A stretch of 64,000 nt of DNA from Eriocheir sinensis (lineage: Eukaryota; Arthropoda; Malacostraca; Decapoda; Varunidae): assembly GCF_024679095.1 (NCBI RefSeq), contig NC_066544.1:3242283-3306282 (forward strand), in the 5' to 3' direction. The notes under the pieces were generated by a model. That model was not told the DNA's origin and ran no database searches. It saw only the letters and a list, made by a program, of their open reading frames with translations. Made by a program: the position numbers and the translations under genes. Position 1 is the first letter of the stretch. Every line of letters begins with the position of its first letter. Positions 10,041 through 20,830 of this stretch are shown here, one piece after another.

Positions 10041-10693
10041 CAATTCAACTGGAAACTTCACATCTCCTCTCTCGCTAAATCAGTTTCCGCGAGGTTGGGC
10101 GTTCTGAATCGTCTCCGCCAGTTCTTCTCCCCCGCGCAGTTGCTATCCATATACAGGGGCCTTGTCCGCCCTCGTATGGAGTATGCATCTCACGTGTGGC
10201 GGGGCTCCACTCACACAGCTCTTCTGGACAGAGTAGAGTCTAAGGCTCTTCGTCTCATCAGCTATCCTCCTCCTACTGATAGTCTTCTACCTCTTAAATT
10301 CCGTCGCGATGTTGCCTCTCTTTCTATCTTCTATCGATATTTTCACGCTGACTGCTCTTCTGAACTTGCTAACTGCATGCCTCCCCCCTCCCGCGGCCCC
10401 GCTGCACTCGACTTTCTACTCATGCTCATCCCTATAGCATCTTCACTCTTTCATCCCTCACGCTGGTAAACTCTGGAACAATCTTCCTTCATCTGTATTT
10501 CCTCCTGCCTACGACTTGAACTCTTTCAAGAGAAGGGTATCAGGACACCTCTCCTCCCGAAATTGACCTCTCTTTCGGCCACCTCTTTTGATTCTTTTTT
10601 AGGAGCAGCGAGTACCGGGCTTTTTTTTATTATTGTTTCCTTTTTTTGTGCCCTTGAGCTGTTTCCTTTGTTGTAAAAAAAAAAAAAAAAAAA
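10041..10693 (+). mobile_element. LINE family A, copy A1 (3' end)
   Basis: A 5'-truncated copy. It contains the last part of the ORF2 coding region (motifs LLSIYRGLVRPRMEYASHVW, ALRLIS), the 3' UTR with GGAGCAGCGAGTA and a T-rich tract, and a poly(A) tail of about 19 A at 10675-10693. Family A is an endonuclease-type non-LTR retrotransposon; fuller copies are at 46831-49265 and 55795-59415. The frame is broken at the end, so it is a dead remnant. Confidence 0.9.
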
Positions 10694-10697
10694 TCAC

Positions 10698-10895
10698 TAG
10701 ACCACGGAGGGTATACTCACATTTTCTTGCCACAGCGCTACCAAACCTAACTTGTGGAGTATATAATCTGTTTTAGGCTTTCTTTCTAATATAATTTTAG
10801 ACCACGGAGGCTATAATCACATTTTCTTGCCACAGCGCTACCAAACCTAACTTGGAGTATATAATCTGTTTTAGGCTTTCTTTCTAATATAATTT
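10698..10895. repeat. 100-bp tandem duplication
   Basis: Units 10698-10797 and 10798-10895 both begin TAGACCACGGAGG and differ by a few bases and a 2-base indel. The pair directly follows the poly(A) of LINE copy A1. Confidence 0.9.
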
Positions 10896-11307
10896 ATTCA
10901 TATTGTAAATAAATTTATTTATAGCAACATACAGCCTTATTTGATATATACATTTTTTACATAACTTCAAATATTAATTAGCTGACATAACTTTGTTATT
11001 AGCCTAAAAATAATCTCAACACTATGACCTTATTGGATTATCCAACTATTTAATTAAATTCATTTAAAGGTAGTAAATAGCTGACATATGAGAGGAGGTG
11101 AGAGGTATTGAGTGTGTGGCAAAGTGTGGGGCTGGGCTCACCCCGCACACGCCAGTTTCTCGTGGAAATACTCTGCCATACCCTTCTCTATCTATAATAT
11201 GCATAGAACACTAAAGTAGCATGTGCTCTGAAGCCTCATCAATCCCCCTTTTGTAGTGCGGCGATTTGCCTGATGGGCGAGCCTCCCATAACTCCCTCTG
11301 TGGAGGG
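10896..11307. other. AT-rich DNA, no gene seen
   Basis: Mostly AT-rich sequence with no long frame and no recognised element. Confidence 0.5.
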
Positions 11308-11379
11308 GGTACCTCTTTGGCTGCCTGGTTAAGAAGTGGCTCTCCCGTCTCACTGGTCGGGGGTTCAATCCCCGGTGCC
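11308..11379 (+). repeat. tRNA-like sequence (SINE head or tRNA pseudogene)
   Basis: Ends GGTACC and GGTGCC can pair as an acceptor stem with one G-U. An A-box-like TGGCTGCCTGGTTAAGA and a B-box GGGTTCAATCCCC (11361-11373) are correctly spaced for RNA polymerase III. Anticodon-stem pairing is poor, so a working tRNA is unlikely; a tRNA-derived SINE fragment is more probable. Confidence 0.55.
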
Positions 11380-11640
11380 GGCTAAACCTTTCCTTGTTTG
11401 GATTAATTTCTCGTGTGTTCCGTTACACGCTGTGGTCGTGTGGGAGTGTAGTAAAAGAAAAATTCTGGCATTTCACTTTCACATCTATGGCATACCTTTC
11501 TACATTGCATACTATGTACACGTGGGTTACCTCCAATCTAGAGATCTCAAAACCCTCAGTAGCGCCTGACTCTTCCCATTCAACATAAACGCATGGCCTC
11601 ACTACTATGGCAGTTTCCAGCAAAGTAGGCGGCTCTTCAA

Positions 11641-11722
11641 CCAATATATATTGTATTAGTTTACCACATTTTGGCTAGGCTGCATCAACTAGGGGAAATA
11701 CTTACTATTTGTGTCTTCTTGA
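11641..11722 (+). repeat. Dispersed repeat, copy 1 (second at 21694-21771)
   Basis: Shares TTGGCTAGGCTG and CTAGGGGAAATACTTACTAT plus flanking sequence with 21694-21771, at roughly 85-90% identity by eye. Copy 1 sits directly upstream of the RTE LINE; copy 2 lies directly after the G-rich minisatellite. The family was not identified. Confidence 0.75.
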
Positions 11723-11734
11723 CACAAACATCAG

Positions 11735-13656
11735 GTAAACCACGCAGTGTAAGGCAGGAATGGTGGTGGAAACAGGACATACAAGAAAAGTTGAGGGAAA
11801 AGAAGGAGGCGAAGCGGAAATGGGAACAGACGAGGAATCAACTGGATAAAGATGAATACCAGCGAGCGAAGAAGGCGGCAATGAAAAAAGTAGCAGTGGC
11901 GAAAGCGGAAGCTTGCGAGAACATATACGAAGAATTGGAAACATCCCAAGGTCAGAAGAAAATATACTGGCTGGCGAAAAGCAGAAACAAGGCTACAAAA
12001 TTTTTTCAACACATAAAGCAAATACTAGATGCGGAAGGGCGTGTACTGAGTAAAGAGGAAGAGGTGCGTGAAAGGTGGAAGGAGTATTTTTCAGGACTGC
12101 TGAACGAGGAGAACCACCGTGAATATTTTGAAGATGGAGTTCCATGTGAGGGACCAACGAGGCCAATTGAGAGTGGCAGTGGAGAAGGCCCTGAAGAAAA
12201 TGAAGAGGAACAAGGCAGTTGGCCCGGATAACATCCCCGTGGAGGCATGGTTGGCTTTGGGAAGGGAAGGAGTAGATATTTTGTGGATACTAATGAGGAA
12301 AATTGAAGACCAGCAAGTTATACCGGAGGAGTGGCGAGAAAGTGTAATGGTTCCAATCTTCAAGGAGAAAGGGAATGTGCAAGATTGTGCAAACTATCGT
12401 GGAATAAAGCTTCTGTCCCACACAATGAAGATCTGGGAGAGGATTATGGATGCAAGATTGAGACAGGTGGTGGAGATAGCAAGGGGCCAGTTCGGATTTA
12501 TTCCTAAAAAGGGAACGACTAGCGCAATTTTTGTGCTAAGACAGATGATGGAAAAATATAGAGAAGCAGAGGGAGATACACGCAATATTCATTGACCTGG
12601 AAAAAGCTTATGATCGAATTCCGAGGCAGGAAATATGGAGATGCTTGAGGAAGAAGATGGTACCAGAGAGTTATATAAAACAAATTATGGAGATGTACAG
12701 AAATGTGAAAACGAGGGTTAAAACTGCAGCAGGCATGACTGAGAGTTTTGATGTGAGGGTTGGGCTACATCAGGGTTCAGCCCTCAGCCCTTTTCTCTTT
12801 AATATAGTATTTGATGTGTTGACGGAGGGCGTAAGAAGAGGAGTGCCATGGGACATTATGTATGCGGATGATGTGGTGTTGGTTGGTGAATCAAAACAAG
12901 AAGTGGAGGAGAGGATGGAGGAGTGGCGTATAGCATTGGAGAGGCGGGGAATGCGAATAAGCAGAAGTAAGACGGAATATATGGTGATGATAGACCAGGA
13001 TCAAGGCAGGAACAGGGACATGGGGAGCATAACATTAGATGGCCAGTCTCTGAATAGCGTGAGGGACTTCAGATATCTAGGTTCAACGGTTGCGGCAGAT
13101 GGAAATGAAGAGGCGGAAGTTACAAGAAGGATACAGGCGGGATGGAATAATTGGCGTGATATGTCAGGAGTCCTCTGTGACAAGCGAATGCCAATGAAAT
13201 TAAAAGGGAAAGTGTATAGAACAATGGTGAGACCAGCTATGACATATGGCCTAGAAACTGTGCCAATGAAGAAGAGTAGTGAAAGAAAATTGGAAGTGAC
13301 AGAAATGAAAATGCTGAGATGGATGAGTGGAGTGACAAGAAAGGACAGGATCAAGAATGAAGTCATAAGAGGTACAGTTAAGGTAACAAGTGTGGGTAAA
13401 AAGGTGCAGGAAACGAGACTGAGATGGTTTGGTCATGTCATGAGGAGAGAGGAAGGGAGTTCTGAAAGGCAGATAATGGACATGGAAGTGGGTGGCAGAA
13501 GACGAGATGGAAGGACTGTATTGTGGCAGACGCCAGGGAGAAGAACTTGGACCTTGAAGTGGCGGAGGACAGGGTTAGATGGAGGAGACTCATCAAAAAC
13601 AGCAACCCCGTATAGAAACGGGATAATAACGCTGCGGAAGAAGAAGAAGAAGAAGT
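11735..13656 (+). mobile_element. RTE-clade-like LINE, 5'-truncated
   Basis: Reverse-transcriptase region of an RTE-type non-LTR retrotransposon ending in a GAA-rich tail (13634-13654), typical of that clade. There is no poly(A) and no upstream endonuclease domain. A small hairpin CCCCGT...ACGGGA lies just before the tail. No clear target-site duplication was found. Confidence 0.85.
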
Positions 13657-13664
13657 CAGGTTGA
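11735..13664 (+). pseudogene. RTE reverse transcriptase, two frameshifts
   Basis: Coding pieces in three successive frames: about 11735-12180 (linker rich in Lys/Glu, WLAKSRNKATKFFQHIK), 12170-12590 (finger and palm: RNKAVGPDNIPVEAW, NYRGIKLLS, GQFGFIPKKGT) and 12590-13664 (FIDLEKAYDRIP, GLHQGSALSPFLFNIVFDV, catalytic YADD at 12861-12872, then thumb and the C-terminal ETRLRWFGHVMRRE motif). The frame changes near 12150-12230 and at about 12590, the latter inside the FIDLEKAYD block. Only small indels separate the pieces, so decay is recent or partly due to sequencing error. It would have copied its own RNA at the target site. Confidence 0.88.
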
Positions 13665-13898
13665 AAGCAGTCATGTCGCTTTACAGAGGTTTCCCTACCC
13701 GTAGCGTTCGCGCAAGAGGTTTCGCTACCTAACAGGGGTCCGGTTCGCCACCGAGTGGTTTCGATACCTGAACGTTTCGCTTTTTATAGATGTTTCGGTA
13801 ATTAAATGCTTAGACTGATCTTACCATAACCCTTCCGTTTTCTTGCGAGGCGGAAAGTCTGAAATCTTTAGTTTAGCCAGACTTGCTCCACAGTCGCC
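13660..13898. other. Short diverged repeats, no gene
   Basis: Related GAGGTTTCSCTACC phrases recur at about 13685-13735. The rest is unremarkable and directly precedes the PHD-like gene, so it may include its 5' UTR or promoter. Confidence 0.4.
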
Positions 13899-14612
13899 AT
13901 GCCGCATCACAACTGTATCCTTTGTGGCAAAACAGTGGCAAATAAACATCATGCTGTACAATGTGATATTTGTGAACAGAGGCAACATCGTCTTTGCAAT
14001 ACAAATAAGTCGATATTAATTATAGCAATAGGTAAATGTACATATGACGTAGCGAGGTGGTGCAATATAGTTTGGTTTATAAAATGCGGAGAAGGGAGTC
14101 AAAGCTACTATGTCGAGTCTATTTCGTTCTTTCCATTACATACACACTTTTTTCTCGGATTTTTTTTTTTTTAAGAAGAACACAGGATGAAGGTGAGGGG
14201 CTTACTCGAGCGTGAGTGGATATGTCACGGTTGCCAAACAACAACTCCTACAGTGTCGGAGCCCGCTTTAGAGCAGCAGGAACTTCAGACCTTTACTGTA
14301 CTGCAGCCAATGGAAGTGGAAAGTTTTTATATACCAGTAGGACAGGAACTTGAAATACCGGAGCCCGCTTTAGACCAGCAGGAGCTGGAACCTCAGACCC
14401 TAGGTGTTCCTCATCCGATGGGAGTAGAAAATTTTGTGGCGAAACCTCTGCAACCCGTCACGCTTAGGGAGAGGAGTTGGTGGGAGTGGTATCCTCAACA
14501 CCTTTTTCCTGTTCCAGGAGCTGGGAAGACCAGGGCAGGGCTGGATGAGTTGGTGCTGGGAAGAGTAGGGTGTGTTGGGGCTTTGAAGGCAGGACAGGGC
14601 AGGGTGTGTTGA
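13899..14612 (+). CDS. Candidate two-exon C4HC3 (PHD-like) zinc-finger gene
   Basis: Exon 1 starts at ATG 13899 and carries CILCGK, then CDICEQ and HRLC. A second exon, following a long T tract and CACAG (acceptor 14184-14185), carries REWICHGC. Together these give the C-x2-C, C-x2-C, H-x2-C, C-x2-C order of a PHD-type zinc finger split by an intron. The donor is uncertain; GTAAAT at 14032 is my best guess. After the finger the protein has two copies of an EPALxQQEL-like segment (14260-14300 and 14360-14400) and then enters the GGGCAGGG minisatellite with a stop at 14610-14612. Similar short cysteine modules precede MULE/FLYWCH-type transposon proteins in invertebrates (family knowledge, tentative). 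The natural 3' exons may have been displaced by the minisatellite. Function unassigned. Confidence 0.5.
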
Positions 14613-14728
14613 GCCTTGGAAGGGCAGAGTGTGCTGAGGCTGGGAAGGGCGGGGCGTGGCAGGCTAGGAGGGGCAGGGAGGGTCAGCCTGTGAAGAGCAG
14701 GGCAGGGCAGGATGGGAAGGGGGTATTA
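14520..14728. repeat. Start of the G-rich minisatellite
   Basis: Irregular GGGAAGGGCAGGG-type units, more diverged than the main array. A TIR element separates this from the main array. Confidence 0.8.
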
Positions 14729-15521
14729 TTCTAGATTGTCACCCGTCTCAGTCACGAAAACCTTGGTGCTCTATGAAGGATTTAGTGTCCATAAAACACA
14801 TTGCCGTATTACTTTGCCGTCGCAAATCACCTTTTCAAGATAGATATTTTTTCGTAAATATTTACTTCAGTTGCGATCGCCATGGTAGTGCGAGAGGGAA
14901 GGGATTTTCTGTCATTACCGGCGCATCATACGTGTGGGGGGAGTTCCAGGGAGGGGCACAGCTGGTCAGGAGTGGGGTCGAGGAGAGCGAAGCCCCCCCC
15001 CGTTAGAGGTTAGGTCACGTAAAGTTTGGTTAGAGTAATTTACCTCAAATATGCTCCCCCACCCCCGGGACATGGCGGGTGCGGAGGCCGATTGTCGATA
15101 TAGAGTACACGTAATTTGGATGTAGATACATGTAAGAAAAAGAACCTCAAGAGAGTCTACCGCCGCTAAGCGAGAAATACCTCCTCGCTGAAATAATCCG
15201 CTCTGCTATCCACCACGCATGCGCGCTGGGGGAATACACGGCAGGTAAACATTAATTTGGCTGGTTTTGTTCTAGTTTGTCCACTTGTGATCTTTGAGAG
15301 CGTTGCAGTGCGTGAAATATGAACAAAAGTAAGCAAGTTGAACTTCTGCGAGATATTTTGCGGCTGCGATGGCGGGTGTTGAACAGGCTTTGATAAGTAA
15401 TGTTATTTGTGATTCATTGCTTTGCGACAGAAACATTCAGCAGATTATTCCATAGCACACCATAAACTACCAGAAAAAAAATAGTTTCGTCCAACAGTGT
15501 CCCACGGGTGACAATCTAGAA
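14729..15521. mobile_element. TIR-bounded element inserted in the minisatellite
   Basis: TTCTAGATTGTCACCCGT (14729-14746) is repeated perfectly in inverse at 15504-15521. The 793 bases between are unlike the minisatellite on both sides, which itself resumes immediately. No transposase frame is present, so it is a non-autonomous DNA element of unknown superfamily. I could not define the target-site duplication: the flanks are TATTA and ATTTA. Confidence 0.75.
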
Positions 15522-16043
15522 ATTTACTGGGAAGGGCAGGGCGGCAGAGGCTGGGAGGGGCAGAGTGTGTTGGGGCTGGCAAGGGCAGGGTGTGTTGGGG
15601 CTGGCAAGGGCAGGGCGTTTTGGGGCTGGGAAGGGCAGGGTGTTTTGGGTTGGGAAGGGCAGGGTGTGTTGGGGCTGGCAAGGGCAGGGTGTGTTGGGGC
15701 TGGCAAGGGCAGGGTGTTTTGGGGCTGGCAAGGGCAGGGTGTGTTGGGGCTGGGAAGGGCAGGGTGTGTTGGGGCTGGGAAGGGCAGGGTGTGTTGGGGC
15801 TGGGAAGGGCAGGATGTGTGGGGGCTCGGAAGGACAGGATGTTTTGGGGCTCGGAAGGGCAGGGTGTGTTGTGGGTGGGAAGGGCAGGGTGTGTTGGGGC
15901 TAGGAAGGGCAGGGTGTGTTTGGGGCTGGGAAGTTCAGGGTGTTTTGGGGCTGGGAAGGGCAGGGTGTGTTGGGGCTGGGAAGGGCAGGATGTTTTGGGG
16001 CTAGGAAGGGCAGGGTGTGTTGGGGCTGGGAAGGACAGGGTGT

Positions 16044-16340
16044 GTTGAGGCTGGGAAGGGCAGGATGCTTTGGGGCTAGGAAGGGCAGGATGTTTTGGGG
16101 CTACGAAGGGCAGGGTGTGTTGGGGTTGGGAAGGACAGGGCGAGGCAGGTTGGGAAGGACAGGGTGTTTTGGGGCTGGGAAGGGCAGGGTGTTTTGGGGT
16201 TAGGAAGGGCAGGGTGTTTTGGGGCTGGGAAGGGCAGGGTGTGTTGGGGCTGGGAAGGACATAGTGTGTTGGGGCTGGGAAGGACAGGGTGTTTTGGGGG
16301 TGGCAAGGGCAGGGTGTTTTGGGGCTGGGAAGGGCAGGGC
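16044..16340. repeat. Higher-order block inside the minisatellite, copy 1
   Basis: A specific series of variants (GATGCTTTGG, then TTTTGGGGCTACG, GGGCGAGGCAGG, GTTAGGAAGG, GGACATAGTG) recurs in the same order at 19087-19420, with one extra GCCTGGGAAGGGCAGGGCGA-like insertion in the second block. A shorter part also recurs near 16590-16690. Confidence 0.8.
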
Positions 16341-19086
16341 GTGTTGGGGTTGGAAGGACATAGTGTGTTGGGGCTGGGAAGGACAGGGTGTGTTGGGGGT
16401 GGCAAGAGCAGGGTGTGTTGGGGCTGGGAAGGGCAGGGTGTGTTGGGGTTGGGAAGGACAGGGTGTGTTGGGGGTGGGAAGGACAGGGTGTGTTGAGGTT
16501 GGGAAGGGCAGGATGTTTTGGGGCTAGGAAGGGCAAGATGTTTTGGGGCTAAGAAGGGCAGGGTGTGTTGGGGCTGGGAAGGACAGGGTGTGTTGAGGCT
16601 GGGAAGGGCAGGATGCTTTGGGGCTAGGAAAGGCAGGATGTTTTGGGGCTAGGAAGGGCAGGGTGTGTTGGGGGTGGCAAGGGCAGGGTGTGTTGGGGCT
16701 GGGAAGGGCAGGGTGTGTTGGGGGTGGCAAGGGCAGGGTGTGTTGGGGCTGGGAAGGGCAGGGTGTGTTGGGGTTGGGAAGGACAGGGTGTGTTGGGGGT
16801 GGGAAGGACAGGGTGTGTTGTGGGTGGGAAGGCCAGGCTGTGTTGGGGGTGGGAAGGACAGGGTGTGTTGGGGCTGGGAAGGACAGGGTGTATTGGGGCT
16901 GGGAAGGGCAGGGTGTTTTGGGACTGGGAAGGACAGGGTGTGTTGGGGCTGGGAAGGGCAGGGTGTGTTGGGGCTGGGAAGGGCAGGGTGTGTTGGGGCT
17001 GGGAAGGACAGGGTGTGTTGGGGGTGGGAAGGACAGGGTGTGTTGGGGGTGGGAAGGACAGGGTGTGTTGAGGTTGGGAAGGGCAGGATGTTTTGGGGCT
17101 AGGAAGGGCAGGATGTTTTGGGGCTAGGAAGGGCAGGGTGTGTTGGGGCTGGGAAGGACAGGGTGTGTTGAGGCTGGGAAGGGCAGGATGTTGGGAGGGG
17201 GAAAGGGCAGGTGTTTTGGGGCTAGGAAGGGCAGGGTGTGTTGGGGCTGGGAAGGGCAGGGTGTGTTGGGGCTGGGAAGGGCAGGGTGTGTTGGGGCTGG
17301 GAAGGACAGGGTGTGTTGGGGCTGGGAAGGGCAGGGTGTGTTGGGGCTGGGAAGGGCAGGGTGTGTTGGGGCTGGGAAGGGCAGGGTGTTTTGGGGCGGG
17401 GAAGGGCAGGTGGTTTTGGGGCTGGTAAGGGCAGGGTGTGTTGGGGCTGGGAAGGGCAGGGTGTGTTGGGGCTGGGAAGGGCAGGGTGTGTTGGGGCTGG
17501 GAAGGGCAGGGTGTGTTGGGGCTGGGAAGGGCAGGGTGTGTTGGGGCTGGGAAGGGCAGGGTGTGTTGGGGCTGGGAAGGGCAGGTGTGTGGGGCTTGGA
17601 AGGGCAGGGTATGTTGAGGCTGGGAAGGGCAGGGTGTGTTGGGGCTGGGAAGGGCAGGGTGTGTTGGGGCTGGGAAGGGCAGGTGTGTTGGGGCTGGGAA
17701 GGGCAGGGTGTGTTGGGGCTGGGAAGGGCAGGGTGTGTTGGGGCTGGGAAGGGCAGGGTGTGTTGGGGCTGGGAAGGGCAGGGTGTTGGGGCTGGGAAGG
17801 GCAGGGTGTGTTGGGGCTGGGAAGGGCAGGGTGTGTTGGGGCTGGGAAGGGCAGGGTGTGTTGGGGCTGGAAGGGCAGGGTGTGTTGGGGCTGGGAAGGA
17901 CAGGGTGTGTTGGGGCTGGGAAGGGCAGGGTGTGTTGGGGCTGGGAAGGGCAGGGTGTTTTGGGGCTGGGAAGGGCAGGGTGTGTTGGGGCTGGGAAGGG
18001 CAGGGTGTGTTGGGGCTGGGAAGGGCAGGGTGTGTTGGGGCTGGGAAGGGCAGGGTGTGTTGGGGCTGGGAAGGGCAGGGTGTGTTGGGGCTGGGAAGGG
18101 CAGGGTGTGTTGGGGCTGGGAAGGGCAGGGTGTGTTGGGGCTGGGAAGGGCAGGGTGTGTTGGGGCTGGGAAGGGCAGGGTGTGTTGGGGCTGGGAAGGG
18201 CAGGGCAGGTGTGTGGGGGCTGGGAAGGGCAGGGTGTGTTGGGGCTGGGAAGGGCAGGGTGTGTTGGGGCTGGGAAGGGCAGGGTGTGTTGGGGCTGAGA
18301 AGGGCAGGGTGTGTTGGGGCTGGGAAGGGCAGGGTGTGTTGGGGCTGGGAAGGACAGGGTGTGTTGGGGCTGGGAAGGGCAGGGTGTGTTGGGGCTGGGA
18401 AGGGCAGGGTGTGTTGGGGCTGGGAAGGGCAGGGTGTGTTGGGGCTGGGAAGGGCAGGGTGTGTTGGGGCTGGGAAGGGCAGGGTGTGTTGGGGCTGGGA
18501 AGGGCAGGGTGTGTTGGGGCTGGGAAGGGCAGGTGTGTTGGGGCTGGGAAGGGCAGGGTGTGTTGGGGCTGGGAAGGGCAGGGTATGTTGGGGCTGGGAA
18601 GGGCAGGCTGTGTTGGGGCTGGGAAGGGCAGGGTGTGTTGGGGCTCGGAAGGGCAGAGTGTTTTGGGGCTGGGAAGGGCAGGGTGTGTTTGGGGCTGGGA
18701 AGGGCAGGGTGTTTTGGGGCTGGGAAGGGCAGGGTGTGTTGGGGCTGGCAAGGGCAGGGTGTGTTGGGGCTGGGAAGGGCAGGATGTGTTGGGGCTGGGA
18801 AGGACAGGGTGTGTTGAGGTTGGGAAGGGCAGGATGTTTTGGGGCTAGGAAGGGCAGGGTGTGTTGGGGCTGGGAAGGACAGGGTGTGTTGAGGCTGGGA
18901 AGGGCAGGATGTTTTGGGGCTAGGAAGGGCAGGATGTTTTGGGGCTAGGAAGGGCAGGGTGTGTTGGGGCTGGGAAGGGCAGGATGTGTTGGGGCTGGGA
19001 AGGGCAGAGTGTGTTGAGGTTGGGAAGGGCAGGATGTTTTGGGGCTAGGAAGGGCAGGGTGTGTTGGGGCTGGGAAGGACAGGGTG

Positions 19087-19420
19087 TGTTGAGGCTGGGA
19101 AGGGCAGGATGCTTTGGGGCTAGGAAGGGCAGGATGTTTTGGGGCTAAGAAGGGCAGGGTGTGTTGGGGTTGGGAAGGACAGGGCGAGGCAGCCTGGGAA
19201 GGGCAGGGCGAGGCAGGTTGGGAAGGACAGGGTGTTTTGGGGCTGGGAAGGGCAGGGTGTTTTGGGGCTGGGAAGGGCAGGGTGTTTTGGGGTTAGGAAG
19301 GGCAGGGTGTTTTGGGGCTGGGAAGGGCAGGGTGTGTTGGGGCTGGGAAGGACATAGTGTGTTGGGGCTGGGAAGGACAGGGTGTATTGGGGGTGGCAAG
19401 GGCAGGGTGTTTTGGGGCTG
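19087..19420. repeat. Higher-order block inside the minisatellite, copy 2
   Basis: Same ordered variants as 16044-16340, about 3.04 kb downstream. This marks a segmental duplication within the array rather than independent drift. Confidence 0.8.
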
Positions 19421-20575
19421 GGAAGGGCAGGGTGTGTTGGGGTTGGGAAGGACATAGTGTGTTGGGGCTGGGAAGGGCAGGGTGTGTTGGGGCTGGGAAG
19501 GGCAGGGTGTGTTGGGGTTGGGAAGGACAGGGTGTGTTGGGGGTGGGAAGGACAGGGTGTGTTGGGGCTGGGAAGGACAGGGTGTGTTGGGGCTGGGAAG
19601 GGCAGGGTGTTTTGGGGCTGGGAAGGACAGGGTGTGTTGGGGCTGGGAAGGGCAGGGTGTGTTGGGGCTGGGAAGGGCAGGGTGTGTTGGGGCTGGGAAG
19701 GGCAGGGTGTGTTGGGGCTGGGAAGGGCAGGGTGTGTTGGGGCTGGGAAGGGCAGGGTGTGTTGGGGGTGGGAAGGGCTGGGGGTGTTGGGGCTGGGAAG
19801 GGCAGGGTGTGTTGGGGCTGGGAAGGGCAGCGTGTGTTGGGGCTGGGAAGGGCAGGGTGTGTTGGGGCTGGGAAGGGCAGGGTGTGTTGGGGCTGGGAAG
19901 GGCAGGGTGTGTTGGGGCTGGGAAGGGCAGCGTGTGTTGGGGCTGGGAAGGGCAGGGTGTGTTGGGGCTGGGAAGGGCAGGGTGTGTTGGGGCTGGGAAG
20001 GGCAGGGTGTTTTGGGGCTGGGAAGGGCAGGGTGTGTTGGGGCTGGGAAGGGCAGGGTGTGTTGGGGCTGGGAAGGGCAGCGTGTGTTGGGGCTGAGAAG
20101 GGCAGGGTGTGTTGGGGCTGGGAAGGGCAGGGTGTGTTGGGGCTGGGAAGGGCAGGGTGTGTTGGGGCTGGGAAGGGCAGAGTGTTTTGGGGCTGGGAAG
20201 GGCAGGGTGTGTTGGGGCTGGGAAGGGCAGGATGTGTTGGTGTTGGGAAGGGCAGGGTGTGTTGGGGCTGGGAAGGGCAGGATGTGTTGGTGTTGGGAAG
20301 GGCAGGGTGTGTTGGGGTTGGAAAGGGGATTGTGTGTTGGGGCTGGGAAGGGCAGGGTGTGTTGGGGCTGAGAAGGGCAGGGTGTGTTGGGGCTGAGAAG
20401 GGAAGGGTGTGTTGGGCTGGGAAGGGCAGGGTGTGTTGGGGCTGGGAAGGTCAGGGTGTGTTGGGGCTGGGAAGGGCAGGGTGTTTTGGGGCTGGGAAGG
20501 GCAGAGTGTGTTGGGGCTGGGAAGGGCAGGGTGTGTTGGGGCTGGGAAGGGCAGGGTGTGTTGGGGCTGGCAAGG

Positions 20576-20830
20576 GCAGGGCAGGGCAGGCTGGGAATGA
20601 CAGGGCGAGGCAGCCTGGGAAGGGCAGGGCAGACTGGGAAGGACAGGGCGAGGCAGCCTGGGAAGGGCAGGGCAGGGCAGGCTGGGAAGGACAGGGCGAG
20701 GCAGCCTGGGAAGGGCAGGGCAGGGCAGGCTGGGAAGGACAGGGCGAGGCAGCCTGGGAAGGGCAGGGCAGGGCAGGCTGGGAAGGACAGGGCGAGGCAG
20801 CCTGGGAAGGGCAAGGTGTGTTGGGGCAGG
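20576..20830. repeat. 48-bp repeat zone of the array
   Basis: The unit changes to a 48-bp repeat that includes ACAGGGCGAGGCAGCCTGGG; exact repeats start at 20643, 20691 and 20739. It appears to be built from the 25-bp motif. Confidence 0.88.

Larger units (their letters stand above)
15530..20575. repeat. 25-bp G-rich minisatellite, about 200 units
   Basis: The consensus core is GGGGCTGGGAAGGGCAGGG followed by TGTGTT, 25 bases in all, repeated for about 5 kb with substitutions (GGACAGGG, GGGGGTGGCAAGG, TGTTTTGG, CTAGGAAGG). The core satisfies the G-quadruplex rule with four G-runs and 2-base loops in every intact unit, and guanine lies almost wholly on the plus strand. Since 25 is not a multiple of three and the unit has no stop in most frames, very long open frames appear on both strands; I treat them as artefacts. 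Internal block duplications show growth by unequal exchange or slippage. Confidence 0.97.

Noticed and set aside
11308..11379. Functional tRNA gene
   Set aside because: Acceptor ends and B box look right, but D- and anticodon-stem pairing is poor; treated as SINE or pseudogene.
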